The position numbers and the translations under genes were made by a program. From Streptomyces xantholiticus (GTDB taxonomy: Bacteria > Actinomycetota > Actinomycetes > Streptomycetales > Streptomycetaceae), in assembly GCF_014651015.1 (NCBI RefSeq), contig NZ_BMWB01000010.1, forward strand, positions 111,756-175,755: a DNA stretch of 64,000 bases, read 5' to 3'. Below are positions 1 through 11,500 of this stretch, one piece after another. The first letter of the stretch is position 1. Each line of letters starts with the position of its first letter. A model generated the notes under the pieces. The model was not told the DNA's origin. It was given only the letters and a program-made list of their open reading frames with translations, and ran no database searches.

Positions 1-14
1 GCCGGTCGGCGCCG

Positions 15-2693
15 TCACCGCAGCAGGACGCCGCCCGCCCCCTCGCCCGTCGCCTCCGACGGCACTGCCACCAGCCCCAGTTCCGCGCCCACCGGGACCA
101 GCCGGTGCGAGGGCAGGATGCGGACCGTGTAGCCGAACGGCCCCGTGCGGTCCAGGGCCAAGGGCCCCTCGTACACCCAGCGTCCCTCGAGGTCCGGCCC
201 GCCGGCCGGCTTCAGCGGGAAGGTACGGGCGTCTCGGATGGCGTCGTCGGAGTCGACGCGGCCCGCCACCACCTGCACCTCGACGTCGTCCGGCCGCAGT
301 TCACCGAGCGCTGCCCGGACGCGCAGCGTGAGGGTGGAACCGAGACCGGCCGTGGCCGCCGCGCCGGCGGCCGCGTCCTGGTCGACGGCTTCCACATGGT
401 CGACGGCCACCTGCCGCCACGCCGAGCGGACCCGGGACTTCCAGGCCGCGAGTTCCTGGGCGCTGGTAGCGTCCATGGACCGGTGCGCCTGTGCCGCCGG
501 CGCGTAGAGCCGCTCCACGTACTCGCGCACCATGCGGCCCGCGAGCACCTTGGGGCCCAGCGTGGTGAGCGTTCGGCGGACCATCTCGATCCAGCGGTCC
601 GGCAGGCCGCCGTTGCCCCGGTCGTAGAAGCGCGGGGCGACCCGCTCCTCGATCAGTGAGTACAGCGCCGCCGCCTCGAGTTCGTCGCGGCGGTCCTCGT
701 CGGTGGACGCGCCGTCGGCGGTGGGGATCGCCCAGCCGAAGTCCGGCTCGTACCACTCGTCCCACCAGCCGTCGAGGACGGACAGGTTGAGGGAGCCGTT
801 CAGCGCGGCCTTCATACCGCTGGTGCCGCACGCCTCCAGGGGGCGCAGGGGATTGTTCAGCCAGACGTCGCAGCCCGGGTAGAGCTTCTTCGCCATCGCC
901 ATGCCGTAGTCGGGCAGGAAGACGATGCGGTGGCGCACCCTGGGGTCGTCGGCGAACCGCACCAGCTCCCGCACCAGCCGCTTGCCGCCGTCGTCGGCCG
1001 GGTGGGCCTTGCCGGCGACGACGATCTGGATCGGCTGGGTGGGGTGCAACAGCAGCTCGGTCAGCCTCTCCCGGTCGCGCAGCATCAGCGTGAGCCGCTT
1101 GTACGAGGGCACCCGGCGGGCGAACCCGATGGTGAGCACGTCCGGGTCCAGTACGCCGTCGATCCAGCCGAGTTCGGCCGAGCCCGCCCCGCGCTGGCGC
1201 CAGGAGGCGCGCAGCCGGCTCCGCACTTCGTGGACCAGTTGCTCGCGCAGCGACCGGCGCAGCTCCCAGATGTCGGCGTCGGGGATGTCGCCGACGGAGT
1301 CCCAGCGTCCGGAGCCCCCCACGGTCAGCGCGTCCTCCGCACGGGCCGCGCCGATCTGCCGGGCGCCGAGACGGAACACCTCGGGCGCCACCCAGGTCGG
1401 GGCGTGCACGCCGTTGGTGACGGAGGTGATGGGCACCTCCGCGGCGTCGAATCCCGGCCAGAGTCCGGCGAACATGCTGCGGCTGACCGCGCCGTGCAGC
1501 TCGGAGACGCCGTTGGCGCGCTGCGCGAGCCGCAGGCCCATCACGGCCATGTTGAAGAGGCCGGGCTCGCCGCCCGGGTAGGTCTCCATGCCGAGCTGGA
1601 GCACCCTGTCGACGGGCACACCCGGCAGTTCGGCGCCTTCGGCGAAGTGGCGGGCGACGAGGTCGCGGTCGAAGCGGTCGATGCCGGCCGGCACGGGGGT
1701 GTGGGTGGTGAAGACGGTCCCGGCCCGTACGGCCTCGAGCGCGGCGTCGAAGCCGAGCCCGCTGCCTCCGTGCTCGGACGCCTCGCCCAGTTCGCGGATG
1801 CGTTCGAGACCGAGGAAGCCGGCGTGGCCCTCGTTGGTGTGGAACACCTCGGGCGCGGGGTGACCGGTGAGCCGGCAGTACGCGCGCACCGCCCGTACGC
1901 CGCCGATGCCGAGCAGCATCTCCTGCAGCAACCGGTGCTCGCTGCCGCCGCCGTACAGCCGGTCGGTGACGTCGCGGGCGCCGGGGCCGTTCTCCTCGAT
2001 GTCGGAGTCGAGCATCAACAGCGGTACCCGGCCGACCTGGGCGACCCAGATGTGCGCGTGCAGCGAACGGCCGCCGGGCAGCGCGAGGGACACCCGGGCA
2101 GGGGCGCCGTCCGCCTCGCGCAACAGGCTCACCGGCAGCTCGTTCGGGTCGAGCACGGGGTAGTGCTCCTGCTGCCAGCCGTCGCGGGACAGCGACTGGC
2201 GGAAGTAGCCGTGGCGGTAGAGCAGGCCGACGCCGATGAGCGGTACGCCGAGGTCGCTGGCCGCCTTGAGGTGGTCGCCGGCGAGGATGCCGAGTCCGCC
2301 GGAGTACTGCGGCAGGGCGGCGGTGACGCCGAACTCGGGCGAGAAGTAGGCGATGGCGGCGGGAAACGCGGCGGCGTCGGAGCCGCCGTCACCACCGTGG
2401 GACTGGTACCACCTGCGGCCGTGCAGATAGTCGTCCAGGTCGTCGGCGGCAGCGGTGAGCCGGCGGAGGAACCGCCGGTCCTTGGCCAGTTCGGCCATAC
2501 GGGTGGCGGAGACGTTCCCGAGGAGCCGCACGGGGTCGCCGCCGACGGCCTGCCACCCCTCGGGATCGACGCATCGGAAGAGCTCTCGGGTCTCGGTGTG
2601 CCAGGACCAGCGCAGATTGCGTGCGAGATCGCTGAGCGGCCCGAGCGGTTCGGGGAGGACGGGGCGGACGGTGAATCGACGAATGGCCTTCAC
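15..2693 (-). CDS. glgP: Alpha-glucan (glycogen) phosphorylase
   Basis: This enzyme releases glucose 1-phosphate from the ends of glycogen-like alpha-1,4-glucans in the cytoplasm. The 892-aa protein has the layout of the actinobacterial alpha-glucan phosphorylase family: an N-terminal DUF3417 segment (about residues 1-115, with LSDLARNLRWSWH), then the phosphorylase fold. A C-terminal motif EACGTSGMKAALNGSLNLS is the usual phosphate/PLP region of the family. I place the start at GTG 2693 because AAGGTGG lies just upstream and family members begin at the equivalent KAIRRFTVRP. An upstream ATG at 2723 would add ten residues without good support. It diverges from the glgE operon, so breakdown and synthesis of glucan are encoded back to back. 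The stop codon lies 15 bases from the window edge and the gene is complete. Confidence 0.93.
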   Translation of the reverse strand: MKAIRRFTVRPVLPEPLGPLSDLARNLRWSWHTETRELFRCVDPEGWQAVGGDPVRLLGNVSATRMAELAKDRRFLRRLTAAADDLDDYLHGRRWYQSHGGDGGSDAAAFPAAIAYFSPEFGVTAALPQYSGGLGILAGDHLKAASDLGVPLIGVGLLYRHGYFRQSLSRDGWQQEHYPVLDPNELPVSLLREADGAPARVSLALPGGRSLHAHIWVAQVGRVPLLMLDSDIEENGPGARDVTDRLYGGGSEHRLLQEMLLGIGGVRAVRAYCRLTGHPAPEVFHTNEGHAGFLGLERIRELGEASEHGGSGLGFDAALEAVRAGTVFTTHTPVPAGIDRFDRDLVARHFAEGAELPGVPVDRVLQLGMETYPGGEPGLFNMAVMGLRLAQRANGVSELHGAVSRSMFAGLWPGFDAAEVPITSVTNGVHAPTWVAPEVFRLGARQIGAARAEDALTVGGSGRWDSVGDIPDADIWELRRSLREQLVHEVRSRLRASWRQRGAGSAELGWIDGVLDPDVLTIGFARRVPSYKRLTLMLRDRERLTELLLHPTQPIQIVVAGKAHPADDGGKRLVRELVRFADDPRVRHRIVFLPDYGMAMAKKLYPGCDVWLNNPLRPLEACGTSGMKAALNGSLNLSVLDGWWDEWYEPDFGWAIPTADGASTDEDRRDELEAAALYSLIEERVAPRFYDRGNGGLPDRWIEMVRRTLTTLGPKVLAGRMVREYVERLYAPAAQAHRSMDATSAQELAAWKSRVRSAWRQVAVDHVEAVDQDAAAGAAATAGLGSTLTLRVRAALGELRPDDVEVQVVAGRVDSDDAIRDARTFPLKPAGGPDLEGRWVYEGPLALDRTGPFGYTVRILPSHRLVPVGAELGLVAVPSEATGEGAGGVLLR

Positions 2694-3170
2694 AAGTTCC
2701 ACCTTCGCAGGGGAGGTACGCATCCGAGGGGACGCACGACGGTGCGTCCTTTTCCGTCATTTCCGACGGTATCGGTCCGCGCCGACGGTAACCACGGCGC
2801 ACGGACGTACACCGGGCGCGTTGGGGCACCCGGCGCGTAAACGGCCGTCAGAAAAGACCGGTTCCGGCCTCGTGTCGGACCGGTCTCTGCTCGTGTGTCT
2901 TGTGCGACCCCGTACGTCCTAGTAGTTAACACATCACCGGATTGCCCACCCGAAGGGTGTGGGAAGGCTCACCCGGTATGCAGGCACGAGACCCCTCGAT
3001 CGGCCTCCCTACCGTCCACCCGAGTGAACGCGGACAGGAGCGGACATGCCCTCAGGCCGCCAGTCACCGACTCAGCAGATACAAATGAAACCCAGTCAAA
3101 TGAGACCTGGCCCGCACAAACGAGACATTCCGCTCCATCCGACCTGCCCGCACAGCCCTCAGGTGATGTT
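2694..3170. promoter_or_regulatory. Divergent glgP/glgE control region
   Basis: This 477-bp gap lies between the divergent glgP and glgE genes. It holds a perfect 8-bp hairpin with a GACG loop and four T residues on the plus strand (2730-2753). It also holds an imperfect inverted repeat with 7+3 bp arms (2856-2885). A candidate plus-strand promoter is TTGTGC (2900-2905), a 17-bp spacer and TAGTTA (2923-2928). A 42-codon open frame with a strong ribosome site occupies 3046-3174. The functions of the repeats are unknown. Confidence 0.5.
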
Positions 3171-3174
3171 GTGA
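3046..3174 (+). CDS. Possible leader peptide, or displaced N-terminus of GlgE
   Basis: This 42-codon frame starts at ATG 3046 with AGGAG five bases upstream, a better ribosome site than the one in front of glgE. Its TGA stop (3172-3174) overlaps the GTG start of glgE (3171), which would couple the two translations. The product begins MPSGRQSPT and resembles nothing I know as a protein. Some GlgE proteins begin with a short MPxxxxS-type leader (recalled, not checked), so this could instead be the original GlgE N-terminus knocked out of frame by a small indel. Three near-identical 10-mers at 3082-3126 lie inside it. Confidence 0.35.
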   Translation: MPSGRQSPTQQIQMKPSQMRPGPHKRDIPLHPTCPHSPQVML

Positions 3175-5164
3175 ACTCGCTCATCGGTCGCATCCCCGTC
3201 CTGGACGTACGCCCACTCGTCGACTGCGGCAGAAGGCCCGCCAAAGCCGTGGCGGGTGAGACCTTCCAGGTCACCGCCACGGTCTTTCGCGAGGGCCATG
3301 ACGCCGTCGCCGCCAATGTCGTGCTGCACGACCCGAAGGGCCGCCCCGGACCCTTCATCCCCATGCGGGAACTCGCCCCCGGTTCCGACCGGTGGGGAGC
3401 GGACGTCACCCCCGCCGCAGAAGGCCGCTGGACCTACACCGTCGAGGCCTGGAGCGACCCCGTCGCCACCTGGCGCCACCACGCCGGCATCAAGATCCCT
3501 GCCGGGATCGACACCGAACTGGTGCTGGCCGAAGGCGCGGAGCTGTACGAGCGTGCCGCGGCCGGGGTCCCCAAGAAGGACGGCCGGGAGGCCGTGCTCG
3601 CCGCCGTCGACGCGCTGCGCGACACGGCACGGCCCGCCGAGGCGCGGCTCGCCGCGGCGCTCGCCGCCGACGCGCACGCCGCCCTTTCCCGCCATCCGCT
3701 GCGCGAGCTGCTCAGCGCCTCGAAGCCGCTGCCCCTCCAGGTCGAGCGGCGACGGGCGCTCTACGGCTCCTGGTACGAGTTGTTCCCCCGCTCGGAGGGC
3801 GCCGTCGTCAAGGAGGGCGAGCCGCCGGTCTCCGGCACCTTCCGCACCGCCGCGGAGCGACTGCCCGCCGTCGCCGCCATGGGCTTCGACGTGGTGTACC
3901 TGCCGCCGGTCCACCCCATCGGCACCACCCACCGCAAGGGGCCGGACAACACCCTCGCCGCCGGCCCCGACGACGTCGGCGTGCCCTGGGCGATCGGCTC
4001 CGCCTTCGGCGGGCACGACGCCGTACACCCCGATCTCGGGACGCTCGCCGACTTCGACCACTTCGTGACGGCCGCCCGTTCGCTGCGCATGGAGGTGGCG
4101 CTCGACTTCGCCCTGCAGTGCTCCCCCGACCATCCCTGGGTCAAGGAGCACCCCGAGTGGTTCCACCACCGGGCCGACGGCACCATCGCGTACGCGGAGA
4201 ACCCGCCGAAGAAGTACCAGGACATCTATCCCATCGCCTTCGACAAGGACATGAAGGGCCTGGTCCGCGAAACCGTGCGGGTGCTGCGGTTCTGGATGGA
4301 CCACGGCGTACGGATCTTCCGCGTCGACAACCCGCACACGAAACCGGTCGTCTTCTGGGAGAAGGTGATCGCGGAGATCAACGGCTCCGACCCCGACGTC
4401 ATCTTCCTGGCGGAGGCGTTCACCAGGCCGGCGATGATGCACACCCTGGGTGCCATCGGCTTCCAGCAGTCGTACACCTACTTCACCTGGCGCAACACCA
4501 AGCACGAACTCACCGAGTACGTCACGGAGCTCTCCGGCGACGCCGCCTCCTACATGCGGCCCAACTTCTTCGTGAACACCCCCGACATCCTGCACGCCTA
4601 CCTCCAGGAAGGCGGCCGGCCCGCCTACGAGGTCCGTGCGGTGCTCGCCGCGACCATGTCCCCCTCCTGGGGCCTCTACGCCGGCTACGAGCTCTGCGAG
4701 AACGTCCCGCTCAGGCCCGGCAGCGAGGAGTACCGGCACTCGGAGAAGTACCAACTGCGGCCGCGCGACTGGGAGGCGGCCGAGCGTGAGGGCCGTACCA
4801 TCTCGCCGCTGATCACCACGCTCAACCGGATCAGGCGCCGGCACCCCGCCCTCCAGCAGCTGCGCGACATCCATTTCCACCACATCGACAACGACCGGAT
4901 GATCGCCTACTCCAAACGCTCCGGGTCCGACATCGTCCTCGTCGTCGCCAACCTCGATCCCCACCACACCCAGGAGGCCACGGTCTCGTTGGACATGCCG
5001 CAACTCGGTCTCGAGGGGGACGAGACCGTACCGGTGCGCGACGAGCTCACCGGCGAGACCTATCACTGGGGCAGGGCCAACTATGTGCGCCTCGAGCCGG
5101 GCAGCGCGCCCGCGCACGTCCTCACCCTGCGACCGTCCCAGCAGACCGGAGGGTCACCCACATC

Positions 5165-5168
<4 letters not shown>
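3171..5168 (+). CDS. glgE: Alpha-1,4-glucan:maltose-1-phosphate maltosyltransferase
   Basis: GlgE is a GH13_3 enzyme that transfers maltosyl units from maltose 1-phosphate to growing alpha-1,4-glucan. The 665-aa protein (from GTG 3171) starts close to the conserved GRIPVLDVRP. It has an N-terminal beta-sandwich (about 1-110), an alpha-helical insertion, then a TIM barrel. The likely nucleophile is Asp386 (FRVDNPHTKP) and the likely acid/base is Glu415 (FLAEAFTRP). The length agrees with characterised Streptomyces GlgE (about 675 aa). The frame remains open upstream to 2895, but that translation is Cys/Pro-rich and unlike the family, so I reject the longer start. It is the first gene of the glgE-treS-mak-glgB operon and overlaps treS by four bases. 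Confidence 0.93.
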
Positions 5169-6901
<1,733 letters not shown>

Positions 6902-7072
6902 CGTGTCCACGAGGGGGACCGAACCGGTCCGAAAGGCGCCCCCTACTCCGGCGGGGCGGTTTCCGCCGCCCCGCATCGGGCACTCCCCCCTCATCCCCGC
7001 GCGCCGCCGGACAGCCACAGCCGCAATCCGGGACACTTTGCGCATTCGTGGTGTACCCGGGGAAAGGACGCG
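6902..7072 (+). promoter_or_regulatory. treS-mak gap with strong hairpin
   Basis: The 171-bp gap within the glucan operon contains a perfect 9-bp inverted repeat (6951-6959 and 6966-6974) with a six-base loop and no T run. It could protect the 3' end of the glgE-treS message or dampen read-through into mak. A ribosome site (GAAAGGA) precedes the mak ATG. Confidence 0.45.
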
Positions 7073-8455
7073 ATGCCCATGTCGGAGGCTGCATCCACCC
7101 GGACTCCGCTCGGTCTGCTTCCCTCGCTCGCCCCGCTGCTGCGCCAATGGCTCCCCGGACAGCGCTGGTTCGCGGGCAAGGGGTACGCGGTCACAGGCTT
7201 CTCGCTCGTCTCCGCGACGGAGCTGCTGCCCCTGAACGGGCCGGGTCCCGGACTGCTGCATCTTCTCGTACGCGTCGGTCAGCGGGACGCGTCCTCGCCG
7301 TCGTCCGACGACTGCTATCAGTTGCTCATCGGTGTCCGCGAGACCCTGCCGCCGGCCCTGGCCCCCACGCTGATCGGCCATCTCACCGAAGGGCCGCTCG
7401 ACGGACGGACGGTGTACGAAGGCACCCACGACCCGCGGCTCGCGGCGCTCCTGCTGGAACGGCTGCGCACACCCGGCTCGCTCGGGCCGCTGCGCTTCGA
7501 CCGGTTCGACGGCGCACCCGCAATCCCCGCGGGGCTGGCCGCCAGGCCGCTGGACGCCGAGCAGTCCAACTCCTCGCTGGTCTACGGCGACGCGTACATC
7601 CTCAAAATCTTCCGCCGTCTCCATCCCGGGCCCAACCCGGATCTGGAGCTGCCGCTCGCCCTCGCCCGCGCCGGGTGCGCACGGGTGCCGGTGCCGGTCG
7701 CCTGGTACGAGTCGACCGCGCCGGAACCTTTCACCCTCGGTGTGCTCCAGCCGTTCCTGCCGGGATCGCGCGACGGCTGGGTGCTCGCACTGGAGGCCCT
7801 GGCGGGCGACCGCCCCTTCCTCGGCGAGGCCCATGAGCTGGGCCGCGTCACCGCCGAGGTGCACACCGCCCTCGCCGACACCCTGCCGACGGTGAAACTC
7901 GGCGGCCCCCAGACCGAGGGGCTGGCGGCGGCCATGGTCCGGCGACTGGACGCGGCGGCGCAGGCGGTGCCCGCGCTGGTGCCGTACGCGCCGCGGCTGC
8001 GCGCCGCCTTCGACGCGCTCGCGGTGCTCGGGGCGCGCGGCCGCACCTGGGCGGCCCAGCGGGTGCACGGCGACCTGCATCTCGGCCAGATACTGCGAGG
8101 CCCCGGGAACGCCCCGTGGTCCGTCATCGACTTCGAGGGCGAGCCCGCCCGGCCGCTCACCGAACGGTGCCGGCCGCAGCCCGCCGTACGCGACGTCGCC
8201 GGCATGCTCCGGTCCTTCGACTACGCGGCCCGTACGCACCGCCCCTGGAACCCGGCCTGGGCCGAGCGGTGCCGCGACGCGTACTGCGACGGGTACGCCG
8301 AGGCCGGCGGCGACGATCCGCGCCAGGAGCCCGAGCTGCTGCGCGCCTACGAGACCGACAAGGCCGTCTACGAGGTCGTCTACGAGGCGAGACACCGGCC
8401 GGACTGGGTGCCGGTGCCGATGGCCGCGATCGAACGTCTCGCCGCGCTCCACTGA
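7073..8455 (+). CDS. mak: Maltokinase
   Basis: This enzyme phosphorylates maltose with ATP to give maltose 1-phosphate, the donor used by GlgE. The 460-aa protein has the aminoglycoside-phosphotransferase-like fold. The N-terminal cap contains QRWFAGKG. The nucleotide-binding lobe has SSLVYGDAYILKIFRRL (Lys for ATP). The catalytic loop is RVHGDLHLGQILRG, followed by the metal-binding VIDFEGEPARPL. The start at ATG 7073 is supported by GAAAGGA upstream; a second ATG two codons later is possible. It lies 171 bp after treS in the same orientation, the usual treS-mak-glgB order (the gene is also called pep2 in streptomycetes). Confidence 0.93.
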   Translation: MPMSEAASTRTPLGLLPSLAPLLRQWLPGQRWFAGKGYAVTGFSLVSATELLPLNGPGPGLLHLLVRVGQRDASSPSSDDCYQLLIGVRETLPPALAPTLIGHLTEGPLDGRTVYEGTHDPRLAALLLERLRTPGSLGPLRFDRFDGAPAIPAGLAARPLDAEQSNSSLVYGDAYILKIFRRLHPGPNPDLELPLALARAGCARVPVPVAWYESTAPEPFTLGVLQPFLPGSRDGWVLALEALAGDRPFLGEAHELGRVTAEVHTALADTLPTVKLGGPQTEGLAAAMVRRLDAAAQAVPALVPYAPRLRAAFDALAVLGARGRTWAAQRVHGDLHLGQILRGPGNAPWSVIDFEGEPARPLTERCRPQPAVRDVAGMLRSFDYAARTHRPWNPAWAERCRDAYCDGYAEAGGDDPRQEPELLRAYETDKAVYEVVYEARHRPDWVPVPMAAIERLAALH

Positions 8456-8519
8456 CCGACCAGCTGACCGATCCGAGCTGCTCCCCCACCGCTGTTCGCC
8501 GCCTGAGGAGGCCGAATCC

Positions 8520-11500
8520 GTGACCGCCCGACCGTCGTCCCGCAAGTCCCCGGGACCGGAAGTCCCGCACCAGCCGACCGATACGCACACCGAAGACACC
8601 GGCCACGCCGTGCCGGCCGAGCCGGACCCGGTGCGCGAAGCGGGAACGCGCCCCGCCACCGCGGCGGTTGAGCCCGGCAGCGGCCCGGTCGCCGGATCGG
8701 ACTCCGCGGGCGCGGAGGCGGCCGGGGCTGCAACGGGGGCCGAGGGTGAGGGCGCGCCCGTCATGGCGGGCACGGACCACCGGCGCTCCGGCCGGGCGCA
8801 CGCCGCACCGGGCCCCGTGCCCGCGGAGGGTGCCGACCCGTCGGCCGACGCCCAGACGCCGCCCGCCGACCTCGGCAGCCGGAAGGCTCGGCCAAAGACG
8901 CCGGGAACCGGCGCGAGTGCCGTGGCGGGCGGGGGCGACGGTGGCGCCGAGCGGGCAGGGCGAGGAGGCGGAACGGGCCGTAGGAAGCGCGCGCGGTCGA
9001 GCTCGGCCGGCTCCGCGGTCGTCACCGCCGCCGCGGTCGCGACCGTGCCCGAGCCAGTCGGCTCGAGTGAGAACGGGACGGATACCGCTGAGCCCGCGCG
9101 CACGAGCCGCGCTGTCGCCGCCGGGGCGGAGTCGGCAGGCGCTGCGACCACAGAAGCCGGCCCGGCTTCAGCCGGGAAGGCCACCGCACGGGCGGGCGAC
9201 GCGGGCGGGCCGGACGCGCCCACCACCCGGCTCGACCGCACAGCCGACGGCTCCACAGCCGCCCGGGCGGACGCCGCCGGCCGAAGGCCGGGCGGGAGCG
9301 GCAGGAGCGCACCCGCCCCAGCGGAGCGAGCCTCGGCCGGCAGGGCCCCAACCGGGTCGGCAAGGCCGCCCGCCGCCGGGGCAGCCGGACCGACGGCCGG
9401 GGCCGACGGGGCCGGGACTGCCAGGACCGGAGCGAACGCTGCCGCAGGCGACGGGTCCGCAGCCGCCGGCGCGGGCAGGGGCGGGGGCGGTGGGCCGACG
9501 TCCGACACCGCAGCCGTCGGGTCTGCGGGCCGCGCAGCGAGCAGGGCGGGAGCCGACGGGCCGGCAGGCGCAGCAGCAGGTGGGGCAGGTGGCCGTACGG
9601 CCGACACGGGCGCCGGGACGAACGGCACGGGGAAGGCCGGCCGGGGCAGGTCGGCGGGCGCGCCGCGGCCACGGGACGGGCGTGGGGTCCGCGCGGCGAA
9701 GCCGCTCGGCGGCGACGACCGGGGGCGGCTCCTCAGTGGCGGCCACCACGATCCGCACGCCCTGCTCGGCGCCCATTCGGTGCGCCAGGGCGTCCAGTTG
9801 CGGGTACTGCGGCCGCACGCCCTGTCCGTCACCGTGGTCGCCAAGGGCCTGCGCGCCGAGCTGAACGACGACGGCGACGGCTTCTTCTCCGGCGTGCTCC
9901 CCATGCGCACCGCCCCGGACTACCGTCTCCTCGTCACCTACGAAGGCCACGAGGACGGCTTCGAGGTGGAGGACCCGTACCGTTTCCTGCCCGCGCTCGG
10001 CGAACTCGACCTGCATCTGATCGGCGAGGGCCGGCACGAGGAGCTGTGGAAGGCGCTCGGCGCGCACCCGATGACGCACCAGGGCGTCACCGGCACGCGG
10101 TTCACCGTCTGGGCGCCGAACGCACGCGGCGTACGCGTGGTCGGCGACTTCAACTTCTGGGACGGCACCGGCTTCCCCATGCGCTCGCTCGGCGCGACCG
10201 GCGTGTGGGAACTGTTCCTGCCCGGCGTCGGCGACGGCGCGCTGTACAAGTTCGAGATCATGCGCCCGGACGGCTCGTACACCCAGCGGGCCGACCCGAT
10301 GGCCCGGCGCACCGAGGTGCCGCCGGCCAACGCGTCGATCGTGACCGAGTCGCACCACGAATGGGGTGATCAGGAGTGGATGGCGCACCGCGCCGACCGG
10401 CCCCTCCACGAGGCTCCCCTGTCGGTCTACGAGGTGCATCTGCCCTCGTGGCGCCCGGGACTGACCTACCGCCAGCTCGCTGTGCAGCTCCCGAAGTACG
10501 TGAAGGACCTGGGCTTCACCCATGTCGAGTTCATGCCGGTCGCCGAGCATCCGTTCGGCGGCTCGTGGGGCTACCAGGTGACAGGTTTCTACGCGCCGAC
10601 GTCCCGGATGGGCACCCCGGACGACTTCCGGCACTTGGTGGACAGCCTGCACCGTGCGGGCATCGGGGTGCTGGTGGACTGGGTGCCGGCGCACTTCCCC
10701 CGGGACGACTGGGCGCTGGCCCAGTTCGACGGCCGCCCGCTGTACGAGCACAGCGACCCGGCGCGCGCGGCACACCCGGACTGGGGCACGCTCGAGTTCG
10801 ACTACGGGCGCAAGGAGGTCCGCAACTTCCTGGTGGCGAACGCCACGTACTGGTGCGAGGAGTTCCACATCGACGGGCTGCGGGTCGACGCGGTCGCCTC
10901 CATGCTCTACCTGGACTACTCCCGCGAGGACGGCCAGTGGTCGCCGAACGAGCACGGCGGCCGGGAGAACCTGGACGCAGTCGCCTTCCTGCAGGAGATG
11001 AACGCCACCGTCTACCGGCGCAACCCGGGTGTCGTCACCATCGCCGAGGAGTCCACGGCGTGGAACGGCGTGACCCGTCCGACGCACCACAACGGGCTCG
11101 GCTTCGGCCTGAAGTGGAACATGGGCTGGATGCACGACTCGCTGGTGTACGTCTCGAAGGAGCCGGTGCACCGCAAGTACCACCACAACGAGATGACGTT
11201 CTCGATGGTGTACGCCTACAGCGAGAACTATGTGCTGCCGATCTCGCACGACGAGGTGGTGCACGGCAAGCGGGCGCTGGTGAGCAAGATGCCCGGTGAC
11301 TGGTGGCAGCAGCGTGCCAACCACCGCGCTTACCTGGGTTTCATGTGGTCCCACCCCGGCAAGCAACTTCTTTTCATGGGGCAGGAGTTCGCCCAGGGAG
11401 CGGAGTGGTCGGAGGGCCACGGCCCCGACTGGTGGCTGCTCGACCCGTCGTATGCGGCGGAGCCCGACCACCGCGGTGTGCGGGACCTGGTGCGCGCACT

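Noticed and set aside
930..2840. 636-codon open frame opposite glgP
   Set aside because: It is the antisense shadow of a high-GC gene; no ribosome site, no family motif, and glgP is unmistakable.
2895..3170. N-terminal extension of GlgE from 2895
   Set aside because: The extra 92 residues are Cys/Pro/Thr-rich and unlike the family, and would run through the likely promoter.
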